64,000 nucleotides of DNA from Streptomyces qaidamensis. Lineage in GTDB: Bacteria > Actinomycetota > Actinomycetes > Streptomycetales > Streptomycetaceae. The DNA is taken from NCBI RefSeq assembly GCF_001611795.1, contig NZ_CP015098.1, positions 4,340,001-4,404,000 on the forward strand, given 5' to 3'. This document shows, piece by piece, positions 35,957-45,384 of this stretch. How positions within the stretch are numbered: position 1 is the stretch's first letter; each line of letters starts with the position of its first letter. The notes below the pieces were generated by a model. That model was given only the letters and a program-made list of their open reading frames with translations, did no database searches and was not told the DNA's origin. A program made the translations under genes and the position numbers.

Positions 35957-36412
35957 TCACCGTGCGTCGGTGCGCGTGCCGCGCCGCCGACCGAGGGCGA
36001 GGGCCAGGCCGATCATGACGATGCCCAGGACGAAGTGGAGCCAGTCGTCCGCGGTGTTCAGCGGGACGAAGTTGGCGTCACTGTCGTGGCCGACGGACAG
36101 GCCGTACACCCACAGCACCAGGTAGACGGCGCCGCCGACCAGCAAGTACGAGTACGCACCGGCGGCCGTGCCGGCGAGCGTCAGACCGGCGAGGCCGTAC
36201 GCCACGTGCACCAGGTTGTGCAGGATCGAGACCTGGAACAGGCCGAACAGTTCGGCGCCCGACTCGTGGGAGGCGAACTCCAGCGAGCCGTAGTCGGTGG
36301 TGATGCCCGGGATGAAGCCCAGCACGCCGACCACGAGGAAGACGAGGCCGAGCAGCAGGGCGGCCTGCTGGACGGGGGTGCGGGCGGCCCGGTGGGACGT
36401 CGGTGTGGTCAT
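35957..36412 (-). CDS. DUF4383 membrane protein
   Basis: 151 aa with four membrane spans: AALLLGLVFLVVGVLGFIPG, NLVHVAYGLAGLTLAGTAA, YLLVGGAVYLVLWVYGLSVG, WLHFVLGIVMIGLALALGRR. The LHNLVH and WLHFVLGI histidine motifs are the DUF4383 signature. Function unknown; members appear near stress genes. It overlaps the MSMEG_6728 gene's alternative start and lies 13 nt behind the SpoIIE-type phosphatase gene, suggesting one operon. Confidence 0.88.
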   Translation of the reverse strand: MTTPTSHRAARTPVQQAALLLGLVFLVVGVLGFIPGITTDYGSLEFASHESGAELFGLFQVSILHNLVHVAYGLAGLTLAGTAAGAYSYLLVGGAVYLVLWVYGLSVGHDSDANFVPLNTADDWLHFVLGIVMIGLALALGRRRGTRTDAR

Positions 36413-36425
36413 GGCCTGTGGCTCC

Positions 36426-38906
36426 TCACGCGAGTGACAGGGTCTGTTCCGCCCAGATGGTCTTGCCCGTGGCGCTCTGGCGGGTGCCCCAGCGCTCGGT
36501 CAGCTGGGCGACGAGGAGCAGGCCTCGGCCGCCCTCGTCATAGGTGCGGGCGCGCCGCAGGTGGGGAGCGGTGCTGCCGCCGTCGGACACCTCGCAGATC
36601 AGGGTCGTGTCGTGGATCAGGCGGAGCTGGACCGGCGGCTGGGCGTGCCGGATGGCGTTGGTGACGAGCTCGCTGACGACCAGCTCCGTGACGAACACGG
36701 CGTCGGAGAGCCCCCACCGCTCCAGTTGCGCCACCACGTCCTTGCGGGTCTGCGCGACCGCGGACGGGTCGGACGGCACCGACCAGGTGGCGACCTGCCG
36801 CGCGTCGAGCGCGCGGGTACGGGCGATGAGCAGGGCCACGTCGTCGGCCGGGCGTTGCGGCAGCAGGTCTGCGAGGACCGTGTCGCACAGGGCGTCCAGC
36901 GAGCCCGCCGGGCGGGCCAGTGCCTCCCGCAGCCGGTGGACGCCGGTGTCGAGGTCCCGCTCGGGGGTCTCGATCAGGCCGTTGGTGTAGAGGGCGAGCA
37001 GGCTGCCCTCGGGGAGGACGACCTCGGTGGACTCGTACGGCAGGCCGCCCAGGCCGAGCGGGGGCGTCGCCGGGAGCCCGACGAGGTCGACGCTGCCCCC
37101 GGGGCCGACGACGGCCGGCACGGGATGCCCGGCCCCGGCGAAGCAGCAGCGCCGTGTCACCGGGTCGTACACGGCGTACAGGCAGGTGGCCCCGACGTCG
37201 CCCGAGGCCCCGGCGGAGCCCGCCGACGCCCGCTCGCCGTCACTCTCCTCCTCCGTGTTGAGACGGGCGACCATGTCGTCGAGGTGGGTCAGCAGTTCGT
37301 CGCACGGCAGGTCGATGTCGGCCAGCGTGCGGACCGCCGTACGCAGCCGCCCCATGGTCGCCGACGCGACCAGCCCGTGGCCGACCACGTCCCCGACGAC
37401 CAGCGCCACCCGTGCCCCCGAGAGGGGGATGACGTCGAACCAGTCCCCGCCGACACCGGCCTGCCCGCCCGCCGGGAGGTAGCGGGAGGCGACCTCGACG
37501 GCCGCCTGCCGGGGCAGTCGCTGCGGCAGCAGGCTGCGCTGGAGCGTGACCGCCGTGGCGCGCTCGCGGGTGTAGCGGCGGGCGTTGTCGATGCTGACCG
37601 CGGCCCGGGCGGCCAGTTCCCCGGCCAGCACCAGGTCGTCCTGCTGGAAGGTCTCCTGGTTGCGGTGCCGGACGAAGAAGGCGACGCCCAGGGTGCTGCC
37701 GCGGGCGACCAGCGGCACGGCCATCACGGAGTGGATGCCGAACGCCCGGACCCGGGCGGCGCGGGCCGGGTCGCGGGCCAGCCAGGCGGTGAACGCGGTG
37801 TCGGTCACCTCGTGCAGGGTGGGCCGTCCGGTGCGCAGGCTCTCGAAGGGCATCGAACCCGCCGGGTAGGAGCCCACCGCGCCGGCCGCCACGACCGCCT
37901 CCGGTGCGCCCGGCGTCACCGACTGCAGCGCGGCCCGGCGCAGCAGCAGCGGCCCGTCCGCCGGAACCGCCTGCGGGGGCGGCTCGGGTGCGTCGTCCAG
38001 CTCGGTCAGCAGATCGACGCCGGCGAAGTCGGCCAGGACCGGGACGGTCACGTCCGCCAGCTCCTGGGCCGTGCGCGTCACGTCGAGCGTGCTGCCGATG
38101 CGCCGGCCGGCCTCGGCGATCAGCTGGAGCCGCTTGCGGGCCCAGAACTGCTCCGTCATGTCGTGTGCGGACAGGCAGACGCCCTGGATGGTGCCCTCGT
38201 GGTCGCGCAGCGCGGACATGAAGACCGACCAGGCGTGCTCATGGTCTTCGCCGGGTGCGCGAAGGTAGTTCTCCTCGTACTCCGGCTCGCCGGTGCGCAG
38301 GACCCGGGCCATGGCGCGTTCCGCCCGCAGGCCGGCGTCGTCGACGACGATCTCGGACACGCGCAGGCCGCGCATCTCCTCCTCGGTGAGCGCCGTGGCG
38401 CGCTCCATGTCGGCGTTGGCCCGGCGCAGCCGGAGCCGGGTGTCGTAGATTGCCTGGGCGCAGCACGGAGACTGGGCGAAACTCCAGCTCACCAGGGATT
38501 CGTCGAGACCGGCGGGTGGCTGCCGGCCGGTCAGGGCGGAGACGATGAGCCAGGCGGGGACGTCGGCGCCGGGTGGTCTGTGGTGGGCGAGGATCCTGAC
38601 CGTCAGCTGCCGGCCGTCGCGGTGCCGGAGGGCGACGTCGCCGTTCCAGCGGGGCAGCCCGGCGAGCGTGGGCAGACCGCCCCGCACCGGGATCGGCTCG
38701 GCCAGCAGATCCGCGGCACGGCGGCCGGTCAGCTGCCCGGCCGAGTACCCGAGGAGCCGCTCGGCGCCCGCGTTCCAGCCGGTCACGATGCCGTGTTCGT
38801 CGAGGGCGACACGGGCCGTGAGGGCTGCACCGACGAGGGCTTCGAGAGCTTCGGGTTCTTCTCCGGACGGCCGGCTGGCCCGGCCGACGGCGGCGGGCTG
38901 TTCCAT
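36426..38906 (-). CDS. PAS-PAS-GAF-SpoIIE phosphatase with ATPase/kinase domain
   Basis: 826-aa cytoplasmic signalling protein that can both dephosphorylate an anti-sigma antagonist and phosphorylate proteins. In order: PAS (about 25-125), second PAS-like (150-255), GAF (270-430), SpoIIE/PP2C phosphatase (GVGGDWFDVIPL and VVGDVVGHG, about 465-690) and a C-terminal RsbW-type HATPase (ELVVSELVTNAIRHA and DEGGRGLLLV). Streptomyces have dozens of these. Likely partners are STAS and SigB/SigF-type sigma factors such as those elsewhere in this window; that link is inference. Start ATG; no membrane span. Confidence 0.93.
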   Translation of the reverse strand: MEQPAAVGRASRPSGEEPEALEALVGAALTARVALDEHGIVTGWNAGAERLLGYSAGQLTGRRAADLLAEPIPVRGGLPTLAGLPRWNGDVALRHRDGRQLTVRILAHHRPPGADVPAWLIVSALTGRQPPAGLDESLVSWSFAQSPCCAQAIYDTRLRLRRANADMERATALTEEEMRGLRVSEIVVDDAGLRAERAMARVLRTGEPEYEENYLRAPGEDHEHAWSVFMSALRDHEGTIQGVCLSAHDMTEQFWARKRLQLIAEAGRRIGSTLDVTRTAQELADVTVPVLADFAGVDLLTELDDAPEPPPQAVPADGPLLLRRAALQSVTPGAPEAVVAAGAVGSYPAGSMPFESLRTGRPTLHEVTDTAFTAWLARDPARAARVRAFGIHSVMAVPLVARGSTLGVAFFVRHRNQETFQQDDLVLAGELAARAAVSIDNARRYTRERATAVTLQRSLLPQRLPRQAAVEVASRYLPAGGQAGVGGDWFDVIPLSGARVALVVGDVVGHGLVASATMGRLRTAVRTLADIDLPCDELLTHLDDMVARLNTEEESDGERASAGSAGASGDVGATCLYAVYDPVTRRCCFAGAGHPVPAVVGPGGSVDLVGLPATPPLGLGGLPYESTEVVLPEGSLLALYTNGLIETPERDLDTGVHRLREALARPAGSLDALCDTVLADLLPQRPADDVALLIARTRALDARQVATWSVPSDPSAVAQTRKDVVAQLERWGLSDAVFVTELVVSELVTNAIRHAQPPVQLRLIHDTTLICEVSDGGSTAPHLRRARTYDEGGRGLLLVAQLTERWGTRQSATGKTIWAEQTLSLA

Positions 38907-39059
38907 GATCGGTCATCTCACTCTCGGGGGAATCAGCCATGATCCCGGATATGCACAGCTATCACCCGGTTTACCCCGATTAAGTCGGCTCTCTCACCGT
39001 GAGGTCCACGAAACGAGAATCGGAGCCTGCCGCCGCCCGGCCCGGGTAACCGCTCCCCC

Positions 39060-40139
39060 ATGGGTCAGATCCTGGTGGGCACGTGTTCCTGGACCGACCG
39101 GGCACTGGTCGGCAGCGGCTGGTATCCCCCGGGCCGGCGGGACGCCGAGGGGCGGTTACGGCACTACGCCGAGCGGTTCGCTGTCGTCGAGGTCGACGCC
39201 TCGTACTACGCCCTGCCGGGCGAACAGAACAGCCGGCTGTGGGCCGAGCGGACACCGGACGGCTTCGTGTTCGACGTGAAGGCGTTCTCGCTGCTCACCG
39301 GGCATCCCACCCGTGAGGCGGTGATGCCGGACGGGCTGCGGGCCGAGCACCGGGACCCGGCGGTACTCGATCAGGTGTGGGACCGGTTCGCGGCCGGGAT
39401 CGAGCCGCTGCGGGAGGCCGGGCGGCTCGGGAGCGTGCTGTTCCAGTTCCCGCCCTGGTTCCGGCCCGGGCAGCGGGCGGAGGCGTTCCTGCGGGAATGC
39501 GCCGAGCGGACCGAAGGCTGGCCGCTGGCCGTCGAGTTCCGGCACCCCTCCTGGTGGGAACCGGGGCAGGCCGAGGCGACGGGCGCGCTGCTCGCCCGGC
39601 ACGGCATGGCCGCGGTGGCCGTCGACATGACGCAGAGGCTCGCCTCGTCAGTCCCGCCGGTCACACCCGTGACCTCGCCCCGGCTGTCCGTCGTCCGCTT
39701 CCACGGCCGCAGCACCGCCTGGGGCACCGGCAGCAAGGAGGACCGGTTCCGCCACGCGTACGGCGAGGACGAACTCGCCGAGTGGCTGCCCCGGGTGCGC
39801 CGGCTGGCCGAGCGGACCGAGCAGGTCCACGTCCTGTTCAACAACTGCTGCGGCGACGCCGCCGTCAGCGCCGCCGAGGCCATGACCCGGCTCCTCGACG
39901 ACGCCCGGCCGACGGGCGACATCCCGCCGACGGACGACGTGCCAGCGACGAACGATGTGCCACCGGCGGACGATGTGCCACCGGCGGACGATTCCCCGTC
40001 GACGGCGGACGATTCCCCGTCGACGGCGGCACGGTTGCCTAGGGCTCGACCCGCACCTGGCGTTCCACCGACACCTGGTCGACGTCCGACACCCGCACGG
40101 TCGTCTTCATCGTCCACTTCCCGGCGAGCGGCAGGTTGA
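39060..40139 (+). CDS. DUF72 protein with repeat-derived C-terminal tail
   Basis: DUF72 (YecE-like) TIM-barrel-type protein of unknown activity. The core starts MGQILVGTCSWTDRALVGSGWYP, has FAVVEVDASYYALPG, FQFPPWFRPG, AVEFRHPSWW and HVLFNNCCGDAAV, and ends near residue 282 (MTRLLDDA). The remaining ~75 residues are a tail: first Asp/Pro/Thr repeats encoded by short tandem DNA repeats, then ~33 residues read antisense to the copper gene, with a low-complexity Ser/Arg/Pro composition. An out-of-frame TAG at 40039 is probably the ancestral stop. Total 359 aa against a usual 240-290. Confidence 0.88.
   Translation: MGQILVGTCSWTDRALVGSGWYPPGRRDAEGRLRHYAERFAVVEVDASYYALPGEQNSRLWAERTPDGFVFDVKAFSLLTGHPTREAVMPDGLRAEHRDPAVLDQVWDRFAAGIEPLREAGRLGSVLFQFPPWFRPGQRAEAFLRECAERTEGWPLAVEFRHPSWWEPGQAEATGALLARHGMAAVAVDMTQRLASSVPPVTPVTSPRLSVVRFHGRSTAWGTGSKEDRFRHAYGEDELAEWLPRVRRLAERTEQVHVLFNNCCGDAAVSAAEAMTRLLDDARPTGDIPPTDDVPATNDVPPADDVPPADDSPSTADDSPSTAARLPRARPAPGVPPTPGRRPTPARSSSSSTSRRAAG
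39954..40031 (+). repeat. In-frame tandem repeats in the DUF72 tail
   Basis: An 18-bp unit (GATGTGCCACCGGCGGAC) occurs twice, followed by a 21-bp unit (GATTCCCCGTCGACGGCGG+AC) twice. Both lengths are multiples of three and code for DVPPAD and DSPSTAD iterations. Confidence 0.88.
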
Positions 40140-41961
40140 CGGAGTTGGTGCTCCAGTAACCGCCCCGGTCGGTGAGTTCGGCGTCGATCGGGCCGACCTT
40201 GCGGGAGGGCAGGGTGAAGGTGATGCGGACCTCGGGGATCACCACCAGGCCCGTGTCGGAGCCGTAGACGACGGCCTGTACGCCGTTCTCGCCGACGCGG
40301 GCCGGGTCCAGGGTGACCTGCACCTTTCCGCTCCCGGTCACGGAATCCGTGCCCGTGTCGAAGGGCATCGTGATCTCGGTCGTGGGCGGCAGCGCCCCCA
40401 GCGGTGCCTGCTGGGCCGCCTCGGCCTGGGCCCGGCTCGGAAGGGTTCCGGTGAGCACGGTCGTGATCATCAGCACCACGGCTGCGACGGCCACTTCGAC
40501 CAGGACGGAGCGGCGCAGGCGCCGCCGGATGCCGGGGTCCCCGGATCCGGCCCCCGGCCCCGCCGGGCCGTCGGGCGACTTTGGCTCCCCGTGCGGCTTC
40601 GGCTCCCCGTGCGACTCCGGCTCTTGGGGCGTCCCCGGTTCGCCCGTCCCGGGTCCCGCGGCGCCTTCGCCGCCTTCCGCGGGCGCGCCGACCGGCTGCG
40701 GGACCGGTGCCGGTACGGCCGCCCGGGCCGCAACCGCCGGTGCCGCGATCCGCGCCGTCCAGCGCCGCGAGTACCCGGCCACCAGCAACAGCACGGCCAC
40801 CCCGGTCAGTTTGGCGAGCAGCAGCCGGCCGTACGACGTACCGGACAGCGCGGAGAGGGAGCCGAGGCCGCGCCAGGACTGGTAGAGGCCCGTGACGGCC
40901 AGGACGGTCACCGAGGTGAAGGCGATCCGGGAGAAGCGGGGCACGACCTCCACCAGGTCGTCGCCGGACGAGCGGCGCAGGGTCAGCAGCAGCGCCACGA
41001 GGCCGCCCAGCCAGACGCCGGTCGCCAGCAGGTGCGCCACGGACGACGTCATCGCCGCCGGCACCTGGATCCCGGCGGAGGCGTGCTCGGCCGCCGCCCA
41101 CGTCAGGGCCAGGGCCACGGCCAGGGCCGTGCCGATCGCCAGGGCGACGGGCCGCTTCGCGGTGTCACGGTGCCTGGACAGCCGGACCAGGAAGGCGGCG
41201 GTCAGCAGGAGGACGAGCAGCCGGGCGAGCAGGGCCAGGCCGGGGCGGCCGGTCAGGGTGCGGCCGAGGGCGGAGGCGTCGAAGGCTGCGGCGGGGCCCG
41301 TGCCCGCCTCGTAGGGGGCGCGCAGCAGGAGCAGGACGGCCGTCGAGCCCAGTAGCGTCCACCAGGCCGCCACCAGCGGCCGGCGCAGCGGGGAGGTGTG
41401 CGCGGGCCGGCACAGCAGCGCGAACGCCGCCGTGCCGACGAGCAGTGCGGCGGCGAGGTAGGCGAGGTAGCGGGCGGCGTCGTAGAGGCCGCGGGTGAGG
41501 GGGTCCTCGGCCGGGCCGGTGTCGATCTGGCCGGTGGTTGCGGACCGTTTCCCCACGGAGAAGCTGAAGGCGCCGGAGACGGGGTGGCTGTCGGCGGAGA
41601 CGACCCGCCAGGCCACGGTGTACGTGCCCTCGGCGAGCTTGCCGGGCAGGCCGATCCGGGCCGTGTCGGAGCGGCCGTCCGCGTGCGTGGCCTCGCCGGT
41701 GTGGACCCGGCGCTGGTCGGGGCCGAACACCCGGAAGGAGTCGTCGAGCAGGCCCACGGACTCGGTGAAGGTCAGGGTGACGTGGCGGGGGGCCTGCCGG
41801 ACGACGGATCCGTCGTCGGGGTCGGTGCTGCGGAGGGCGGCATGGGCGGAGGCGGGGGCTGCTCCGGCGAGGAGCAGGACCAGTACGGTGCCCAGCAGCA
41901 CCAGGGCTTGGAATCGCCGGGGGCGTCCGGCATCGCGATCCTCGTTCCGCCGTTGGTCCAC
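40039..41961 (-). CDS. Copper-handling CopC-CopD-YtkA fusion protein
   Basis: 640 aa. Signal-like segment (LVLLGTVLVLLLAGAAPASA), then a CopC domain whose mature N-terminus begins AHAALRSTDP: the N-terminal His and later HPVSG His are copper ligands in the family. Next are eight or so membrane spans of a CopD domain (about residues 155-410), a Pro/Gly-rich linker, one more span, and an extracellular YtkA/FixH-like beta domain at the end. YcnJ-like proteins import or store copper. Its stop shares the palindrome CCTAGG with the convergent DUF72 tail, overlapping by 101 bp. Confidence 0.9.
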   Translation of the reverse strand: MDQRRNEDRDAGRPRRFQALVLLGTVLVLLLAGAAPASAHAALRSTDPDDGSVVRQAPRHVTLTFTESVGLLDDSFRVFGPDQRRVHTGEATHADGRSDTARIGLPGKLAEGTYTVAWRVVSADSHPVSGAFSFSVGKRSATTGQIDTGPAEDPLTRGLYDAARYLAYLAAALLVGTAAFALLCRPAHTSPLRRPLVAAWWTLLGSTAVLLLLRAPYEAGTGPAAAFDASALGRTLTGRPGLALLARLLVLLLTAAFLVRLSRHRDTAKRPVALAIGTALAVALALTWAAAEHASAGIQVPAAMTSSVAHLLATGVWLGGLVALLLTLRRSSGDDLVEVVPRFSRIAFTSVTVLAVTGLYQSWRGLGSLSALSGTSYGRLLLAKLTGVAVLLLVAGYSRRWTARIAAPAVAARAAVPAPVPQPVGAPAEGGEGAAGPGTGEPGTPQEPESHGEPKPHGEPKSPDGPAGPGAGSGDPGIRRRLRRSVLVEVAVAAVVLMITTVLTGTLPSRAQAEAAQQAPLGALPPTTEITMPFDTGTDSVTGSGKVQVTLDPARVGENGVQAVVYGSDTGLVVIPEVRITFTLPSRKVGPIDAELTDRGGYWSTNSVNLPLAGKWTMKTTVRVSDVDQVSVERQVRVEP

Positions 41962-42022
41962 GTGGTTCTCCGGGGTCGGGCTGGACGGCTCCGGTTATGT
42001 ACGGACGGGATCGGTGTAGCGC

Positions 42023-42517
42023 TCAACGGGATGGGGGCCGAGAGGCCGGCCGGGACAGGCTCGCGATCCCGGCCGCCTCCGCCGGGTAGCGTGCGGTCAG
42101 CTCCGCCGCGTCTCCGTGTTCGTAGCCCGCGAAGGTGAAGCCCGGGGCCATCGTGCAGCCGAACAGGGTCCAGGAGCCGCCCGCTGCCACCCTGCCGCCC
42201 ATCCACGTGCCCGCCGGGACCGTGAACTGGGCGTGCTGGCCCCGCAGGACGTCCGGTCCGAGCACCACCGTCCGCGTGGTGCCGTCCGGGGCGAGCAGGA
42301 GGAGCTCCAAAGGGTCGCCCCGGTAGAAGTGCCAGATCTCGTCGGTCGGCAGGCGGTGGAGGGCGGAGAAGTCGTCCGCCGTCAGGAGCGCGACGATCGC
42401 CGTGCCCTCCGGCCTGCCGTCGGGGCGGTCGGGCCCGGCCCAGGTCTGACGGAAGAGGCCGCCCTCGCTGGGGATCGGCTCCAGGCCGTAGTGGGCGATG
42501 AGGTCCTCGGGGGTCAC
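42023..42517 (-). CDS. Cupin_5 (DUF985) domain protein
   Basis: 164-aa beta-barrel protein: DLIAHYGLEPIPSEGGLFRQTW, then TDEIWHFYRGDPLELLLL and GCTMAPGFTFAGYEHGD, the DUF985 signature. Cupins of this type bind small sugars or metals; the activity is unknown. GTG at 42517 overlaps the stop of the acyltransferase gene (GTGA), so it is translationally coupled and part of the iron-box operon if that operon is real. Confidence 0.85.
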   Translation of the reverse strand: MTPEDLIAHYGLEPIPSEGGLFRQTWAGPDRPDGRPEGTAIVALLTADDFSALHRLPTDEIWHFYRGDPLELLLLAPDGTTRTVVLGPDVLRGQHAQFTVPAGTWMGGRVAAGGSWTLFGCTMAPGFTFAGYEHGDAAELTARYPAEAAGIASLSRPASRPPSR

Positions 42518-43122
42518 CCGGGGAACATTAGCTCCCGGTCGAGGAAGGCGAGCTGGGCCTTTTTCTCCGGCAGGTACACGTCCGGCAGGTCGATCTCCGG
42601 GAGGACCACCACCGGGCCCGGAGCGAAGCCGAGTCCGAGGAAGCGGGCGACCGCCTTCTCGTTGCGCACGTCCGGGTCGACCACGACCCGCCTGCGGTCC
42701 AGGCCGAGCAGGACGTACGCGGTGATGGCCACCACCAGCCGGGCGGTCCAGCCGGGTTGTCCGCCGCCCGGTCCCGCGGGGGCGAGCAGCAGGTGGACGC
42801 CGATGTCGCCGGGGCGGACGTCGTAGCACGCGCTGACGCGGTCGGCCTCCGGCTCGTAGGTCTGCAGGAGCGCGACCGGCTCGCCGTCCCGGACGACGAG
42901 GTGGGCGTGGTGGGTGTCGAGCGTGGCCATGTGGGCGTAGACCGCGGCGACCTGTTGTTCGGTCAGCTCGGTCATGCCCCAGAAGGCGGCCCGTTCCTCG
43001 CCGACCCAGCGGTGGATCACGGCGGCGTCGGCGTCGGGGTCGAGCGGCAGGACACGGACGGTGCCGAAGCCGTCGACCACCTGCTCGTGGACGGGCGTGC
43101 GGGAGGCGTAGGGGTCAGACAT
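42514..43122 (-). CDS. Siderophore-type GNAT acyltransferase
   Basis: 202 aa. It shows the signature of the siderophore N-acyltransferase family (IucB/DesC/MbtK type): IHRWVGEERAAFWGM near residue 40, then DIGVHLLLAP and a C-terminal VVDPDVRNEKAVARFLGLGF. In this family acyl-CoA is transferred to a hydroxylated diamine or lysine. Here no N-hydroxylase or NIS synthetase is next to it. It overlaps the acylase gene by 8 nt and the cupin gene by 4 nt, so the three are one operon. Confidence 0.86.
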   Translation of the reverse strand: MSDPYASRTPVHEQVVDGFGTVRVLPLDPDADAAVIHRWVGEERAAFWGMTELTEQQVAAVYAHMATLDTHHAHLVVRDGEPVALLQTYEPEADRVSACYDVRPGDIGVHLLLAPAGPGGGQPGWTARLVVAITAYVLLGLDRRRVVVDPDVRNEKAVARFLGLGFAPGPVVVLPEIDLPDVYLPEKKAQLAFLDRELMFPG

Positions 43123-45202
43123 CGCATTCCTTCTGCATCGTGGTCCAGTCGGTGACGACCGGGACGAGGTCTCCGGCGAGCCACAGGGGGAGCTGGTCGC
43201 GGTGGTGGGGCGAGCCGGGGACGCCCGAGGCGCCGAGCGGGACCACCCAGCGGCTGTCCTCGCGCCGGGCCAGGTCCCAGACGTACCGGGCGGCCGGGCC
43301 CCGGGCGGCACGTTCGGTGAGGCCCGGCACGCCCGAGGTGCACAGCACGCAGTCGTGGTCGCCGGACAGTCCCGGTTCGTCGTACGGCTGCTCCGGCTCC
43401 AGCGCACGCCAGGGGGCGAGGCGGTGGGTGTCGCCCCAGACGCCGGCCGGCGGGCGCAGGGCCACTTCCTCGATCGCCGCGCGGACGGCCGCCGGGCGGT
43501 CGACGCCGAACAGCTCCCCGGCCCGCAGCAGGTGTTCGAGGGCGAAGCCGACCCGGGGGACGAGGGCCAGCCAGGGCTGGAACACCTCCGGGTACACCGG
43601 TGGTGTGGTGAGCGCGGCGAACGCCGGGTGCGCCGCGAGGCGCCGTACGACCGCTCCGCGCACGGCCGCGTACAGGGCCGCGTCGGCGCTGCCGGCGTCC
43701 ATGCGGCGGTCCCAGCCGAGGAGGCGGTCCCGGAGGGCGGCGGCCTCGGATGTGAGGTCGTCGAGGGCGGCGAGACGCTCCAGGAGGGGGGCCGCCGACG
43801 CCAGATGGGTGTCCGTGTGGATCGCGGGCATGGCGGCGGCGGACCAGCGCTCCTTGCCCGCGAGCAGCGCGGCGATGCGGTCGGCGCGGTGCGGCGGGGC
43901 GAACTCGACGCCGAGGGGTGCGGCCGGGCCGCGCTGGTTGGCCATGACGGCGACGCCGTCGGTGAGCCCGGCGCGCGGGGTCGCGTGCCAGCCCCGCCAC
44001 TCGTGGCCGGGCTCCCACGCGGGCACCACCCGCAGGGAGTTGGTCTCGGCGCGCAGCGGCACCCGCCCGGCGACGCGGTGCAGGACGCCGCCCTCGGTGT
44101 CGGCGGCCTGAACGACGTTGACCGGCTCGGCCCAGTGGTCGAAGGCCCGGTCCACGTCGGCGACCCGCCGGGCCCGCAGCAGCGGCAGCAGGGCGGCGAA
44201 GCCGAGGTCGCCGGTGACGCGGGGCGGGTAGCGCAGGCTGATCGCCACGGGCAGGCCGGAGGGGTCGGCCGGGTCGCCGTCCAGGCCCTCGGGCCCGCCG
44301 ATGATCACCGGGCCGCGGCCGGTCTCGATCACCTCGGCCTCGACCGGGTCCTCGCCCGCCACCTCGACGGTCTCCGTGTGCCGGGCCGCCCGCCGCCAGA
44401 CCCCGTCCGGGTCGAGGGCCTCCACCCCGGCGCCGGTGCGCCGCAGCCGCTCGCGGTAGAGGTCCTGGTAGTCGGACATGGCGTTGGTGATGGCCCAGGC
44501 GACCGTGCCGGTGTGCCCGAAGTGGGCGATGCCGGGGACCCCGGGGACGGCCAGGCCCACGACGTCGAACTCCGGGCAGGACAGGTGGATCTGCTGGTAG
44601 ACGCCCGGGTCCTCGATCCAGCGGTGCGGGTCACCGGCGATGACCGCCTGCCCGGTGACGGTCCGCTCGCCGCCGACCAGCCAGCCGTTGCTGCCGGAGG
44701 TGCCGGGGCCGTCGGCGGCGAAGAGGCCGATGGCGTCCGCACCCAGGTGGGCGGCGACCTGCTCGCGCCAGAGCTTGGCGGGGAATCCGGCGAAGAGGAT
44801 GTGGGTGGCGAGCCAGACGCCGAGCGGGGTCCAGGGCTCCCAGCCGCCGGGGGTGAGACCGGTGCGGGCGAACTCGGGGGAGGTGCTGCCGGCCAGACCC
44901 TCGTTGACCCCGTCGACGTACGCGCGCACCCACCGCGCCGTCCCGGGCTCCCGTCTCTCCAGATCCGCGAAGCAGCGTCTGGCGGTGTCGTCGAGCCGGG
45001 CCCGTCTGGCGAACCGGTCCCAGGCCAGGGCGCTCCCGCCGAGGAAGGACGCCGAGGTGCCCTGCGCCCGGTGCCGCTCGATCTCCAGCTGCCAGGCCCG
45101 GTCGCGGGCGGTGACGAGGCCCTGGGCGTGGGCGAGTTCGGCCGCGCTGCCCGCGCGCAGATGCGGAATGCCCCAGGCATCACGGTAGATCTCGGTGGCC
45201 AC
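43115..45202 (-). CDS. Penicillin-acylase-like Ntn hydrolase
   Basis: 695 aa, PF01804-type N-terminal nucleophile amidase. The N-terminus MATEIYRDAWGIPHLRAGSAAELAHAQG is the usual alpha-chain start; the self-cleavage/nucleophile site is G170-Ser171 in TSGSNGWLVGG. GDPHRW and later AWAITNAMSDYQDLYRE and NQRG blocks follow. Unlike most penicillin acylases, it has no signal peptide, so a cytoplasmic role such as siderophore trimming or acyl exchange is more likely. It starts 50 nt from an iron box. From memory, a penicillin-amidase gene (desG) was linked to aryl-desferrioxamines in some Streptomyces. Confidence 0.88.
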   Translation of the reverse strand: MATEIYRDAWGIPHLRAGSAAELAHAQGLVTARDRAWQLEIERHRAQGTSASFLGGSALAWDRFARRARLDDTARRCFADLERREPGTARWVRAYVDGVNEGLAGSTSPEFARTGLTPGGWEPWTPLGVWLATHILFAGFPAKLWREQVAAHLGADAIGLFAADGPGTSGSNGWLVGGERTVTGQAVIAGDPHRWIEDPGVYQQIHLSCPEFDVVGLAVPGVPGIAHFGHTGTVAWAITNAMSDYQDLYRERLRRTGAGVEALDPDGVWRRAARHTETVEVAGEDPVEAEVIETGRGPVIIGGPEGLDGDPADPSGLPVAISLRYPPRVTGDLGFAALLPLLRARRVADVDRAFDHWAEPVNVVQAADTEGGVLHRVAGRVPLRAETNSLRVVPAWEPGHEWRGWHATPRAGLTDGVAVMANQRGPAAPLGVEFAPPHRADRIAALLAGKERWSAAAMPAIHTDTHLASAAPLLERLAALDDLTSEAAALRDRLLGWDRRMDAGSADAALYAAVRGAVVRRLAAHPAFAALTTPPVYPEVFQPWLALVPRVGFALEHLLRAGELFGVDRPAAVRAAIEEVALRPPAGVWGDTHRLAPWRALEPEQPYDEPGLSGDHDCVLCTSGVPGLTERAARGPAARYVWDLARREDSRWVVPLGASGVPGSPHHRDQLPLWLAGDLVPVVTDWTTMQKECDV

Positions 45203-45252
45203 GCCGGGTCTCCTCTGTCCTTTGGGTTGAATCTTCTCTTGGCTGAATTTCT

Positions 45253-45271
45253 TTAGGTTAGGCTTGCCTAA
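45253..45271. promoter_or_regulatory. Iron box (DmdR/IdeR-type operator)
   Basis: TTAGGTTAGGCTTGCCTAA is an almost perfect match to the DmdR/IdeR consensus TTAGGTTAGGCTCACCTAA (from memory). It lies between the divergent acylase operon and siderophore-interacting protein gene, so iron should repress one or both. Confidence 0.85.
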
Positions 45272-45384
45272 GTCACAGCTGTGGCCGGAATCGTACGCGA
45301 AGGGGCGGAAAAGCGAGGGGGCGGGGGCGGGGTTGGGAGGGCGCGGTCCTCAAACTGCTGCGCGGCAAGGACTTCGAGTTCACG

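Noticed and set aside
39060..40139. Frameshift error call for the DUF72 gene
   Set aside because: The long tail could be a sequencing artefact, but the repeats are all multiples of three and the frame is clean, so it is kept as a possible real extension and only flagged.
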